Positions 43,346-52,300 of a stretch of 64,000 nt of DNA are shown piece by piece. Both the position numbers and the translations under genes were made by a program. The DNA is taken from positions 62,001 through 126,000 of the forward strand of contig CBDBGD010000006.1 in the NCBI GenBank assembly GCA_965205235.1, read 5' to 3'. Position 1 is the stretch's first letter, and each line of letters opens with the position of its first letter. Source of the stretch: CBDBGD01 sp965205235 (GTDB lineage Bacteria > Chloroflexota > Dehalococcoidia > Lucifugimonadales > UBA1127). A model generated the notes under the pieces. That model was not told where the DNA came from. It was given only the letters and a program-made list of their open reading frames with translations, and did not search any database.

Positions 43346-44986
43346 ATGAACGGCGCACAAGCTATCGCCCGCATTCTGAAGCAGGAGGGAATCGAGAACC
43401 TGAGCTGCTTCCCCTCGAACCCGATCATCGAGGCCGCAGCGGCGGAAGGCATCCGCCCGATCATCTGCCGCCAGGAGCGCGCGGGCGTGAACATCGCCGA
43501 CGGCTTCAGCCGGGTGTCGAACGGCCGCCGCATCGGAGTGTTCGCGATGCAGTACGGGCCGGGCGCCGAGAACGCGTACGGCGGAGTCGCCCAGGCCTTC
43601 GCTGACTCGGTGCCGATCCTGCTTCTTCCGGCGGGCTACCCCAGGGACCGGGCGGACACGTCGCCGAACTTCGGCGCGGCGCTGAACTACGCCGGCGTCA
43701 CCAAGTGGGCGGGGCAGGTCAACAACGCGGCGCGCATCCCGGAGATGATGCGCCGGGCATTTAGTCACCTCCGCACCGGCAGGCCGGGCCCGGTCTTGCT
43801 GGAAGTGCCGGGCGACGTGGCCGCGGAAGAGGTGGACGAGGCCACGCTGGACTCCCCCGCAGTCGCGCCGGTGCGAAGCGCGGGAGACCCGCACGACGTT
43901 GCGGAGGCGGCGCGGGCACTGATCGCGGCGAAGCGGCCCGTCATCCACGCCGGCCAGGGTGTGCTCTACGCGGAGGCGTCGGACGACCTGCGCGAGCTGG
44001 CGGAGCTCCTGCAGGCGCCGGTGATGACGACGCTGGCGGGGAAGAGCGCGTTCCCCGAGGACCATCCTCTGTCGCTGGGCACGGGCTCGAACACGACCAC
44101 GGGGATGGTGCACCACTTCCTCCAGAAGGCGGACATGGTCTTCGGCATAGGCTGCAGCTTCACGCAGACGACGTTCGGCGTCACCATACCACCGGGGAAG
44201 GTCATGGTGCACTCGACCAACGACCCGGCGGACGTGAACAAGGACTACCGCATCGACGTCGCGGTGGTGGGCGACGCCAAGCTGGTGCTTCGGCAGGTCA
44301 TCGACGAGGTGAAGCGGCAGGCCGGGGCAGGCGTGCCGCGGGAGGACCCGACGCCCGCCCGCGAGATCGCGGCGGTGAAGGCCGAGTGGCTGCAGGGCTG
44401 GATGCCGCGGCTCACCTGTGACGACACGCCCATCAACCCGTACCGCGTGGTCTGGGACCTCATGCACACGATCGACCGGCGGAACAGCATCGTCACGCAC
44501 GACTCGGGGAGCCCCCGCGACCAGACCATACCGTTCTACGAGGCCCCGACGCCGCGGAGCTACCTGGGCTGGGGGAAGTCGACGCAGCTGGGGTACGGGC
44601 TGGGGCTGTCCATCGGTGCGAAGCTGGCGGCGCCGGAGAAGCTGGTGGTGAACATCATGGGGGACGCCGCCTTCGGCATGGCAGGGCTGGACGTGGAGAC
44701 CGCAGCCCGCTGCAGGCTCCCCATCCTCACGATATTGCTGAACAACTCGATCATGGGGGGCTACGGGGCGAGGATGCCGCTCGCGACGGAGCGCTACGGG
44801 GCCGCGCACCTCTCCGGCGACTACGCCGCGGTGGCCGAGGGGCTTGGCGCCTACAGCGAGCGGGTCGACCAACCTGCCGAGATCGTGCCCGCCATCCGGC
44901 GCGCGCAGAAGGCGATGGAGTCGGGCCGGCCCGCGCTCCTGGAGTTCATCACCGCCGAAGAGCGCACCGTCTCCGAGTTCGCGTAG
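43346..44986 (+). CDS. Thiamine-diphosphate-dependent enzyme, acetolactate synthase-like
   Basis: 546 residues from ATG 43346 (GGAG 9 nt upstream). Three-domain ThDP enzyme: N-terminal PYR domain with the catalytic Glu in CRQERAGVNIADGF, a central domain, and a C-terminal PP domain with the ThDP/Mg motif GDAAFGMAGLDVETA...NN (GDA instead of the common GDG). Related to acetolactate synthase, oxalyl-CoA decarboxylase and benzoylformate decarboxylase. No small regulatory subunit or other branched-chain genes lie near, so biosynthetic acetolactate synthase is doubtful. Substrate unknown. Convergent with the next gene, 14 bp between stops. Confidence 0.85.
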   Translation: MNGAQAIARILKQEGIENLSCFPSNPIIEAAAAEGIRPIICRQERAGVNIADGFSRVSNGRRIGVFAMQYGPGAENAYGGVAQAFADSVPILLLPAGYPRDRADTSPNFGAALNYAGVTKWAGQVNNAARIPEMMRRAFSHLRTGRPGPVLLEVPGDVAAEEVDEATLDSPAVAPVRSAGDPHDVAEAARALIAAKRPVIHAGQGVLYAEASDDLRELAELLQAPVMTTLAGKSAFPEDHPLSLGTGSNTTTGMVHHFLQKADMVFGIGCSFTQTTFGVTIPPGKVMVHSTNDPADVNKDYRIDVAVVGDAKLVLRQVIDEVKRQAGAGVPREDPTPAREIAAVKAEWLQGWMPRLTCDDTPINPYRVVWDLMHTIDRRNSIVTHDSGSPRDQTIPFYEAPTPRSYLGWGKSTQLGYGLGLSIGAKLAAPEKLVVNIMGDAAFGMAGLDVETAARCRLPILTILLNNSIMGGYGARMPLATERYGAAHLSGDYAAVAEGLGAYSERVDQPAEIVPAIRRAQKAMESGRPALLEFITAEERTVSEFA

Positions 44987-45000
44987 CCGAAGCCTCGGCG

Positions 45001-45861
45001 CTAGCTGCTCCACGCCTCCAGGGATTCCCGGATTATCTTGCGAACGCTGTCGCCGTTCTGCTCCGACAGCGGCAGGTCGTGGTAGTGGGCGTTGGGCAGG
45101 CACTCCTCCAGGTAGCGGGCGGCGGACGTCGCGTGGGCGGGGTCGTGGCCGGGGATGATGGCCGCCGGCATGGTGAGCCCCATGATGGTCTCCGGGTCCG
45201 TGCCGGGGAACGTGTCACGGTCGAAGAACGTCGGCCCCATGCGTGACACCATCAGTAGGTAGCGCTCCACGTCCTGGGCGCAGTAGGCCTCGGCGAAGTC
45301 ATCGTCGCGGGCCAGGAGGTTGACCCACGGCCCGACCTCCGGCTCCAGCCAGAAGCGCTGGCTCTTCTCGCCCTGCCTGGCGCGATCAACGACGGCCTCG
45401 AGGCCGTTCTGCTTGACGAAGGCGTAGTGAGTGGCGAAGCGGTCCAGCCCCATGCCGCGGTAGCGGAGACCACCGACGGGCCAGTGGAGGATGAGGCCCA
45501 GCGTCCGGTCCGGGTGAGCGGCGCCAAAGGCGACGGCCACCTCCGTGCCCATGCAGCCGCCGATGACGAAGGCCTGGTCGATGCCCAGGTGGTCCAGGAT
45601 CGCGCGGCCCTGCTCGGCGTAGCTGGTCCATCGCAGCGGCTCGATGCGGCCGCCGGACTCGCCCGCCTCCCGCCGGTCGTGCGCTATGCAGGTGAAGCTG
45701 TCGGTCATGGTCTCGAGCATGCGGACGTTCTTCCACACGCCCGCCGTCGACCACTTCTCGACGGTTGCGTCGAACCCACCGGCGGAGAACATGAGGAGGG
45801 CGGGGCCCTTTCCGTAGACCTCGTAGCGGGTGCGGATGCCGTCAGCGTCGATGAAGGGCAT
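45001..45861 (-). CDS. Alpha/beta hydrolase with Cys at the nucleophile position
   Basis: 286 residues from ATG 45861, with AAAGGAG upstream. Alpha/beta-hydrolase pattern: YGKGPALLMFSAGG oxyanion region, HDRREAGESG, then GGCMGTE at 101-107, which puts Cys103 where a Ser nucleophile normally sits. The acid could be in PGHDPAH. The usual C-terminal catalytic His is not obvious (LPLSEQNGDSV at that position). Similar 'GGCMG' proteins are common in environmental Chloroflexi and actinobacteria; function unknown. Confidence 0.8.
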   Translation of the reverse strand: MPFIDADGIRTRYEVYGKGPALLMFSAGGFDATVEKWSTAGVWKNVRMLETMTDSFTCIAHDRREAGESGGRIEPLRWTSYAEQGRAILDHLGIDQAFVIGGCMGTEVAVAFGAAHPDRTLGLILHWPVGGLRYRGMGLDRFATHYAFVKQNGLEAVVDRARQGEKSQRFWLEPEVGPWVNLLARDDDFAEAYCAQDVERYLLMVSRMGPTFFDRDTFPGTDPETIMGLTMPAAIIPGHDPAHATSAARYLEECLPNAHYHDLPLSEQNGDSVRKIIRESLEAWSS

Positions 45862-45959
45862 GGCGGGCTCCTTTCGTCGTCCTTGGGGTGCGGAGGCATT
45901 GTAGAGGGGGCGCTGGGGGTTCGGCAATGGGGGCGTGTTAGGGGCGGTACTTGCGAGTC

Positions 45960-46268
45960 TCAAGCCTCATAGATGGGCGTCCTGGTCTGCTCCACGGACT
46001 GAAGGAAGTAGGGACTCCTGATGGCCGAGGCCACCACGAGGTCCACGGGTCGCTGGAAGAGGCGCGCGAGGGCCTCCAGCAGCCCGAAGTACGCGTCCGC
46101 ATAGGCGTCGAGGGCCGCGGGCTGGAACTCGACTAGGAAGTCCAGGTCGCTCCCATCCGGAACGTACCGATCCGTTGAGGCCGATCCGAACAGGTCGAGC
46201 CGCCGGACGCGATAGGCGAGGCAGAGTCGCCCAAGCTCCTCGGTGCGCTCCTGGACCGCCGCAATCAT
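45960..46268 (-). CDS. Minimal nucleotidyltransferase (MNT) domain protein
   Basis: 102 residues from ATG 46268, with GAAGGAGG upstream. LFGSASTDRYVPDGSDLDFLVEF gives Gly28-Ser29 and the metal Asp pair D41/D43 of polymerase-beta-like nucleotidyltransferases; RPVDLV may give the third Asp. MntA-type proteins of this size usually pair with a HEPN ribonuclease as an antitoxin that AMPylates it, but no HEPN gene adjoins, so it is an orphan here. Confidence 0.85.
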   Translation of the reverse strand: MIAAVQERTEELGRLCLAYRVRRLDLFGSASTDRYVPDGSDLDFLVEFQPAALDAYADAYFGLLEALARLFQRPVDLVVASAIRSPYFLQSVEQTRTPIYEA

Positions 46269-46337
46269 GCCGCCTCCTTCTTCCGTCGAGGATATGGCGA
46301 CGGGCACGGTCAGTCAATGCGAGGGGACTGTGTCCGC

Positions 46338-46398
46338 TCGTGGTTCGACACGCTCACCACGAGTGCAGGGTGACCCTTCGACAGGCTCAGGGTGAGCG
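46338..46398. repeat. REP-like palindromes upstream of the enolase operon
   Basis: CTCGTGG...CCACGAG (7-bp stem, loop TTCGACACGCT) followed by ACCCTTCGACAGGCTCAGGGT and GAGCGGG. Same unit as at 6193, 6795 and 9707. Confidence 0.8.
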
Positions 46399-46410
46399 GG
46401 GGCGCAGCCA

Positions 46411-46419
46411 TGCTATAAT
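46411..46419 (+). promoter_or_regulatory. Extended -10 promoter of the LOG-like/enolase operon
   Basis: TGC-TATAAT, a consensus extended -10, ending 9 nt before ATG 46429. Transcription should begin 2-4 nt before the start codon, and no ribosome site exists, so the mRNA is probably leaderless. Confidence 0.65.
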
Positions 46420-46428
46420 CGTAGCTGC

Positions 46429-46947
46429 ATGACGCAGCAGAACCCGCCCCTGATTATCTCCGTCATCGGCGGAGGAGACCCGCCCCCGGAGGCCCGAGAG
46501 CTGGCCTACGAGGTGGGCCGCGAGCTGGCGCAGCGAGGCGCGATGGTGGCCTGCGGCGGGCTGGGCGGCGTCATGGAGGAGGTGTGCCGCGGGGCCCGCG
46601 AGGAAGGCGGCCAGACCATCGGCATCCTCCCCGGCGACGACGCCTCCGCGGCCAACCCCTACGTCACCATCCCCATCGCCACGGGCATGGGCTACGCGCG
46701 GAACAGCATCGTGGCCAAGGCCGGCGGCGCGGTCATCGCCATCGACGGCGCGTATGGAACGCTGTCGGAGATCGGCCATGCGCTGGCGGAGGGGATCACC
46801 GTCGTCGGGTTGGACACATGGGTCATCTCCTACGGCGGCCGCGAGGACACCGCCATCGTCGTCGCCGCCGACCCGGCGGACGCGGCCGAGAAGGCCATCG
46901 CCGCCGCACGTCTCGGGACCGCCCGCACGCCGCGGTCCGTGGGATGA
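46429..46947 (+). CDS. TIGR00725 / LOG-like nucleotide-binding protein
   Basis: 172 residues of the Rossmann-like 'lysine decarboxylase' family. ISVIGGG at the start, CGGLGGVMEEVCRGA in place of the usual GGGxxGLMG, and GAYGTLSEIGHAL in place of PGGxGTxxE. Relatives bind or hydrolyse nucleotides (cytokinin-activating LOG enzymes); true role unknown. The stop overlaps the enolase start (ATGA). Confidence 0.82.
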   Translation: MTQQNPPLIISVIGGGDPPPEARELAYEVGRELAQRGAMVACGGLGGVMEEVCRGAREEGGQTIGILPGDDASAANPYVTIPIATGMGYARNSIVAKAGGAVIAIDGAYGTLSEIGHALAEGITVVGLDTWVISYGGREDTAIVVAADPADAAEKAIAAARLGTARTPRSVG

Positions 46948-48233
46948 GCGCCACCATCGCCGACGTCCGGGCCCGCGAGGTCCTCGACTCGCGCGGCAAC
47001 CCCACGCTGGAGGCGGAAATACGCCTGTCGGACGGCGCATCGGGGAGCGCGATCGTACCGTCGGGGGCGAGCACCGGCTCGCACGAGGCGGCGGAGCTTC
47101 GCGACGGCGACCCGGCTCGCTTCCGCGGCACTGGCGTGCTCACGGCAGTGGCCAACGTCGTCGAGCGCATCGGGCCAGCGGTGCGGGGCCTCTCACCCTT
47201 CGACCAGGCAGGCCTGGACGGCCGCCTGCTGGAGCTGGACGGCACCAGCGACAAGTCGAACCTGGGCGCCAACGCCATCCTGGGGGTGTCGCTGGCCGCC
47301 GCCCACGCTGCCGCGGCCTCCCGCGGGCAGCCCCTGTACCGGCACCTGGCCGACGGCGATGCGACCCTGCTGCCGGTGCCACTCTTCAACGTGCTCAACG
47401 GGGGCAAGCACGCCGCAGACTCGACGGACATCCAGGAGTTCATGCTTGCGCCCGCAGGCGCGCCGACCTACGGCGAGGCGCTGCGGGCCGGCGCGGAGGT
47501 GTACCAGGCCCTGAAGCGCGTGCTGCAGGCGGGCGGGTACAGCACCAACGTGGGCGATGAGGGCGGCTACGCGCCGTCGCTGCCCTCGAACCGGAGCGCG
47601 CTGTCGGCGCTGGTTGAGGCGATCTCGCTCGCCGGGTACGCGCCGGGGAAGGACGTGTTCCTGGCCCTGGACGTGGCCGCATCTGAGCTGTTTGAGGACG
47701 GCCGCTACGCGCTCCCCAGGGAGGGGGCGGTCTACACGTCGGCGGAGCTTGTCGCGTTCTACGCCTCGCTGGTCGACGACTTCCCCATCGTCAGCATCGA
47801 GGACGGGCTGGCGGAGGACGACTGGGACGGCTGGGTGCTCCTCGTCGAGCGGCTGGGCGGCCGCGTGCAGCTCGTCGGGGACGACCTGCTCACGACCAGC
47901 GCGCCGCGCATCCAGCGGGCCATCGACATGGGCGCGGCCAATGCGCTGCTGGTGAAGCCCAACCAGGTCGGGACGCTGACTGAGACGTTGGAGGCTATGG
48001 CGCTGGCCCGAGGCGCCGGCTGGGGTACCGTGATGAGCCATCGCTCGGGGGAGACGGAGGACACGACCATCGCCGACCTGGCCGTGGCGACGAGCGCGGG
48101 GCAGATCAAGGCGGGCGCGCCCGCCCGCTCCGAGCGCGTGGCCAAGTACAATCGACTACTGCGCATCGCAGAGGAGCTGGGGCCGCAGGCCCGGTTCGCA
48201 GGGATGAGCGTGTACCGCGGCAAGGCCGCCTGA
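46944..48233 (+). CDS. eno: Enolase
   Basis: 429 residues from ATG 46944. REVLDSRGNPT at the N-terminus, GASTG loop, NVGDEGGYAP with the catalytic Glu, SIEDGLAEDDWDGW, GDDLLTT, and LVKPNQVGTLTETL with the catalytic Lys, then SHRSGETED. Converts 2-phosphoglycerate to PEP. Paired with gap 44 bp downstream. Confidence 0.96.
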   Translation: MSATIADVRAREVLDSRGNPTLEAEIRLSDGASGSAIVPSGASTGSHEAAELRDGDPARFRGTGVLTAVANVVERIGPAVRGLSPFDQAGLDGRLLELDGTSDKSNLGANAILGVSLAAAHAAAASRGQPLYRHLADGDATLLPVPLFNVLNGGKHAADSTDIQEFMLAPAGAPTYGEALRAGAEVYQALKRVLQAGGYSTNVGDEGGYAPSLPSNRSALSALVEAISLAGYAPGKDVFLALDVAASELFEDGRYALPREGAVYTSAELVAFYASLVDDFPIVSIEDGLAEDDWDGWVLLVERLGGRVQLVGDDLLTTSAPRIQRAIDMGAANALLVKPNQVGTLTETLEAMALARGAGWGTVMSHRSGETEDTTIADLAVATSAGQIKAGAPARSERVAKYNRLLRIAEELGPQARFAGMSVYRGKAA

Positions 48234-48276
48234 GCATCGGAGGGCGACGGGGAAAGAACAGCCGGAGGAGGCACAC

Positions 48277-49290
48277 ATGGCTACTCGGATCGGCATCAAC
48301 GGCTTCGGACGCATCGGACGGCAGGTCCTGAAGGCGACGCTGGAGCGTCACCCCAACGACCTGGAGGTGGTCGCGGTCAACGACCTGACCGACGCCGCGA
48401 CAAACGCCCACCTGCTCAAGTACGACACCAACTACGGCCGGTTCCCTGGCACGGTTGAGGTGGCCGAGGACAGCCTGCTGGTCGACGGCCGCGCAATCCG
48501 AGTCTTCGCCGAGCGCGAGCCCGCGAAGATTCCCTGGGGCGAGGTGGGCGCGCAGATCGTCGTGGAGTCGACAGGGCGGTTCACGGACGGCGACCAGGCG
48601 CGGCAGCACCTGCGGGACACGGTGAAGAAGGTCATCATCTCGGCGCCGGCCAAGGGCGAAGACCTGACGCTGGTGATGGGCGTGAACGACGACAAGTACG
48701 ACGCCGCAAACCACGCCGTGCTCTCGAACGCGTCATGCACGACCAACTGTGTCGCGCCGATGGCCAAGGTGCTCAGCGAGTCGTTTGGCATCCAAACTGC
48801 CCTTATGTCAACCATCCACGCCTACACCAACGACCAGCGCATCCTGGACGTGTTCCACGAAGACCTGCGACGCGCCCGCGCTGCGGCGATGAACATCGTG
48901 CCGACGACGACGGGCGCGGCCAAGGCCGTGGGCGCGGTCATCCCGGAGATGCAGGGCATCGTGCACGGCATGGCCTTCCGTGTGCCCACGTCCACCGTGT
49001 CGGTCATCGACCTGGTGGCGGTGCTGGAGCGTGAGGCGACGGCGGAGGAGGTCAACGCAGCCTTCCGCGAGGCCGCGGAGGGGCCGCTGAAGGGGATCAT
49101 GGCCTACAGCGACGAGCCGCTGGTAAGCAGCGACTTCAAGGAGAACCCGCACTCGTGCATCTTCGACTCGCCGCTGACCCTGGTCATGGGCGGCACCCTG
49201 GCCAAGATCGTGGGCTGGTACGACAACGAGTGGGGCTACTCCTGCCGCACGGCGGACCTCTGCGCCTTCCTGGCTGACAAGGGGCTGTAG
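48277..49290 (+). CDS. gap: Glyceraldehyde-3-phosphate dehydrogenase, type I
   Basis: 337 residues. INGFGRIGRQ binds NAD, SNASCTTNC holds the catalytic Cys, with the catalytic His in STIHAYTNDQ, and WYDNEWGYS near the end. ATG 48277 has GGAGGAGG upstream. Asp-free NAD loop (VNDLTD) suggests NAD use. Confidence 0.97.
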   Translation: MATRIGINGFGRIGRQVLKATLERHPNDLEVVAVNDLTDAATNAHLLKYDTNYGRFPGTVEVAEDSLLVDGRAIRVFAEREPAKIPWGEVGAQIVVESTGRFTDGDQARQHLRDTVKKVIISAPAKGEDLTLVMGVNDDKYDAANHAVLSNASCTTNCVAPMAKVLSESFGIQTALMSTIHAYTNDQRILDVFHEDLRRARAAAMNIVPTTTGAAKAVGAVIPEMQGIVHGMAFRVPTSTVSVIDLVAVLEREATAEEVNAAFREAAEGPLKGIMAYSDEPLVSSDFKENPHSCIFDSPLTLVMGGTLAKIVGWYDNEWGYSCRTADLCAFLADKGL

Positions 49291-49296
49291 CTCTCA

Positions 49297-49312
49297 ACCC
49301 CCGGGCGGGGGT
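49297..49312 (+). terminator. GC hairpin after gap
   Basis: ACCCCC-GGGC-GGGGGT, 6-bp stem, directly after the gap stop. No T-run follows, so termination is uncertain. Confidence 0.3.
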
Positions 49313-49318
49313 CTCGGC

Positions 49319-49324
49319 TACAAT
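49319..49324 (+). promoter_or_regulatory. -10 element before the YYY membrane protein gene
   Basis: TACAAT ends 9 nt before ATG 49334, leaving almost no leader. Confidence 0.4.
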
Positions 49325-49333
49325 AGGGCTACT

Positions 49334-52300
49334 ATGGCCCGATCTCCGGCGCTGGACCGCCTCGCCGCCCTGTCCCACGCGTGGCCTCGACTTCGCACTC
49401 GGGCCGGAGCGGCGGCGCTCCCGGCGGTCCTCGCGCTGGCCGTCGCGCTGAGGCTCTTCGGCATCAACTGGGACGACGGCTACCTGTTCCACGCCGACGA
49501 GCGCGCAGTCCTCACCGCAGTCGACCAACTGGCACTGCCCCCGGCCTCCGACCTGGGCGTTCTTCTGGATGCGGACGAAAGCCCGTGGAACCCCGGCTGG
49601 TTCCCCTACGGCAGCCTTCCCCTCTACCTGCTGAAGGGCGTTCAGCTCGGCGCGGCGCCGTTCGGGGGGCTGGACCTGGTCGAGATGCGCCTTGCAGGGC
49701 GGGCGGTCTCCGCGCTGGCGGACTCACTGACGGTGCTCGCGGTGTACCTGCTGGGGCTGCGCCTGGCCGACCGTCGGGTTGCCCTGCTCGCGTCGCTGCT
49801 CGCGGCGACCGCGGTGCTGCACATCCAACTCAGCCACTTCGCCGGCGTCGACACGCTGCTCACGCTCTTCGTCGTGCTGTCGATACTCGCCGCGGTGCGC
49901 GCGTCGGAGCATCGGACGTGGGCCGCCTCGGCGATGGCGGGGGCCGCGGTCGGGCTGGCCCTGGCGACCAAGGCCAGCGCTGCGCCGTTGATACTGCCGC
50001 TGTTCCTGGCACACCTGCCGTCCCTGGGCGTGGGATGGCGGCGGGAGTGGACGGGCAGCGCGGCGAGGTTGGGGGTGGCGCTGGGGGCTGCGGCGTCGGT
50101 GCTGGTGGTGGGCCAGCCGTACATGCTCCTGGACTGGGAAGTGTTCCGCGCAGACGTCGCCGAGCAGAGCGAGATGGTGCGGCGAATCCGCGACTACCCG
50201 TTCACGCGACAGTACGCGGACACGACGCCCTACCTGTACCACGTTCGCCAGCTGGCGGTCTTCGGGCTGGGGCTGCCGCTGGGGTTGGCCGCGTGGGCGG
50301 GGCTGGTCTTCGCGGGGTGGTGGTGCGTGCGGCATCGCAGCAGGGCGCACCTGCTGGCGCTGGCGTGGGTGGCGCCCTACCTCCTCATCGTCGGCTCCTT
50401 CGAGACGAAGTTCCTCCGGTACATGCTGCCCGCAACACCCTTCATGCTCTTGTGCGGCTCGCAGATGCTGGTGGCGGCAGTCGACTGGACCCGTGCGCAC
50501 AGGAGCTCGCTGACGCCGTGGGCCCGCGTGGCGGTCGCGGGCATTGTGGGCGCGACGGCGCTGTACGCGCTCGCGTACGTCGGGATCTACAGCCGGCCGC
50601 ACCCGGCGGTCGAGGCGGCGGCGTGGGTGGAGGCGCAAGAGCTACCGTCGGACACGGTGGTGCTTCGTGAGCACTGGGACGACAGCATTCCCTACCTGGG
50701 GGGGTACGACGTCCGCGAGCTGCAACTGTACAACCCGGACGGCCCGGAGAAGACGGAGCAGCTGTCCCGAGAGCTTGCGGAGGCCGACTACATGGTGCTG
50801 TACAGCAGCCGCCTGTACGGCAGCATCGCCCGGCTGCCGGACCGCTACCCGGTGAGCAGCCGCTACTACTCACTGCTCTTCGGAGGCGCCCTGGGGTACG
50901 AGCTCGTCCACTTCGAGGCCAACCACCCGTCGCTGCCGGGGCTGGCGCTGGTGAACAACACCTTCTCCCGGCCCGACCTGCCGACGCCGGCGCCGTTGGC
51001 GGCGCACCGCCCCGCATTCGCCACGTTCAACCTGGGCCACGCCGACGACAGCTTCGTCGTCTTCGACCACCCGCTGGTGCTGGTCTTCCGGAACACGGGC
51101 GGACTTCCCGCGGGGGCGATTCAGGCGCTGCTGCACACCCCGGCCGATGCAGGGTCCACGTTCGACCCGCTGGTGGCGCCCGCGGACGAGTGGGCGCTGC
51201 AGCGCGCAGGGGGCACGTGGCGGGAGATCGCGCCGCTCGACGGCGTCGGCGCTCGCTACCCCTTCCTGCTGTGGACCGCGCTGGTGTACGGCGTGGCCCT
51301 GGCGACGCTGCCCCTGGGGCTGATGGTGTTCCGCTTCCTGCCGGACCGGGGGTACCTGCTCGCGCGGGTGCTGGGTCTTCTTCTGACGGCCTACATCGCC
51401 TGGCTGCTGGCAAGTTTGAAGTGGGTGGCGTTCAGCCAAGCGTCGGTGCTGCTGGCGCTTGGCGCGCTCGCGGCGGTGTCGCTGTGGCTGGCGCACCGGC
51501 ACAGAGAGGAGCTGTCGAACTTCGTCCGGCAGCGGTGGCGGCTGCTGCTGGGCAGCGAGGCGTTGTTCTTCGGCGCGTTCGTGGTGTTCGTGCTCGTACG
51601 CATGGCCAACCCGGACCTGTGGAACCCATGGTTCGGCGGCGAGAAGCCCATGGACCTAGCGTACCTGAGCGCGACGGTGCGCTCCACCGTCATGCCACCG
51701 CTGGACCCGTGGTTCTCGGGCGGAGCGATCAACTACTACTACTTCGGCCACTTCACCGTGGCGGCCATGATCAAGGCCACCGGCATCCCCGCCACGACGG
51801 CCTTCAACCTGGCGGTGCCGCTCTTCTTCGCGCTGACGGCGGGCGGGGCGTTCTCGCTGGGCTACAACCTGGCCGAGGGAGCGCGGCTCGCGCTCCGTCA
51901 ACGCGGCGGCGTCGTTGCGCCGGCGTGGAGCGCGGTGTGCGCAGGCCTGGCGGCGGTGCTGTTCGTCGTCGTCCTGGGGAACCTGGACGGCGCGATGCAG
52001 CTCGCGCAGGGAGCGTGGGGAGACTTCGACTACTGGCGCTCGTCACGCATGATGCCACCGGACCCGCCGGGCTACGAGATCACGGAGTTCCCCTTCTTCA
52101 CCTTCCTCTTCGCCGACCTGCACGCCCACCTGATGGCGCTGCCGCTGACGCTGTTGGTCCTGGGGTTGGGTACGAGCAACCTCCTGGGGGCGTACGGCGG
52201 CGCGAGCCTCAGCGCGCGGCTCTCGGGGCTGGTAGCCTTGGGGCTGGCGCTGGGCGCACTGTGGGCCACCAACGCGTGGGACGGCCCCACGTACCTGGGG

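Noticed and set aside
43307..45103. 598-codon minus-strand frame
   Set aside because: Antisense to the ThDP enzyme gene with Arg/His/Pro-rich composition.
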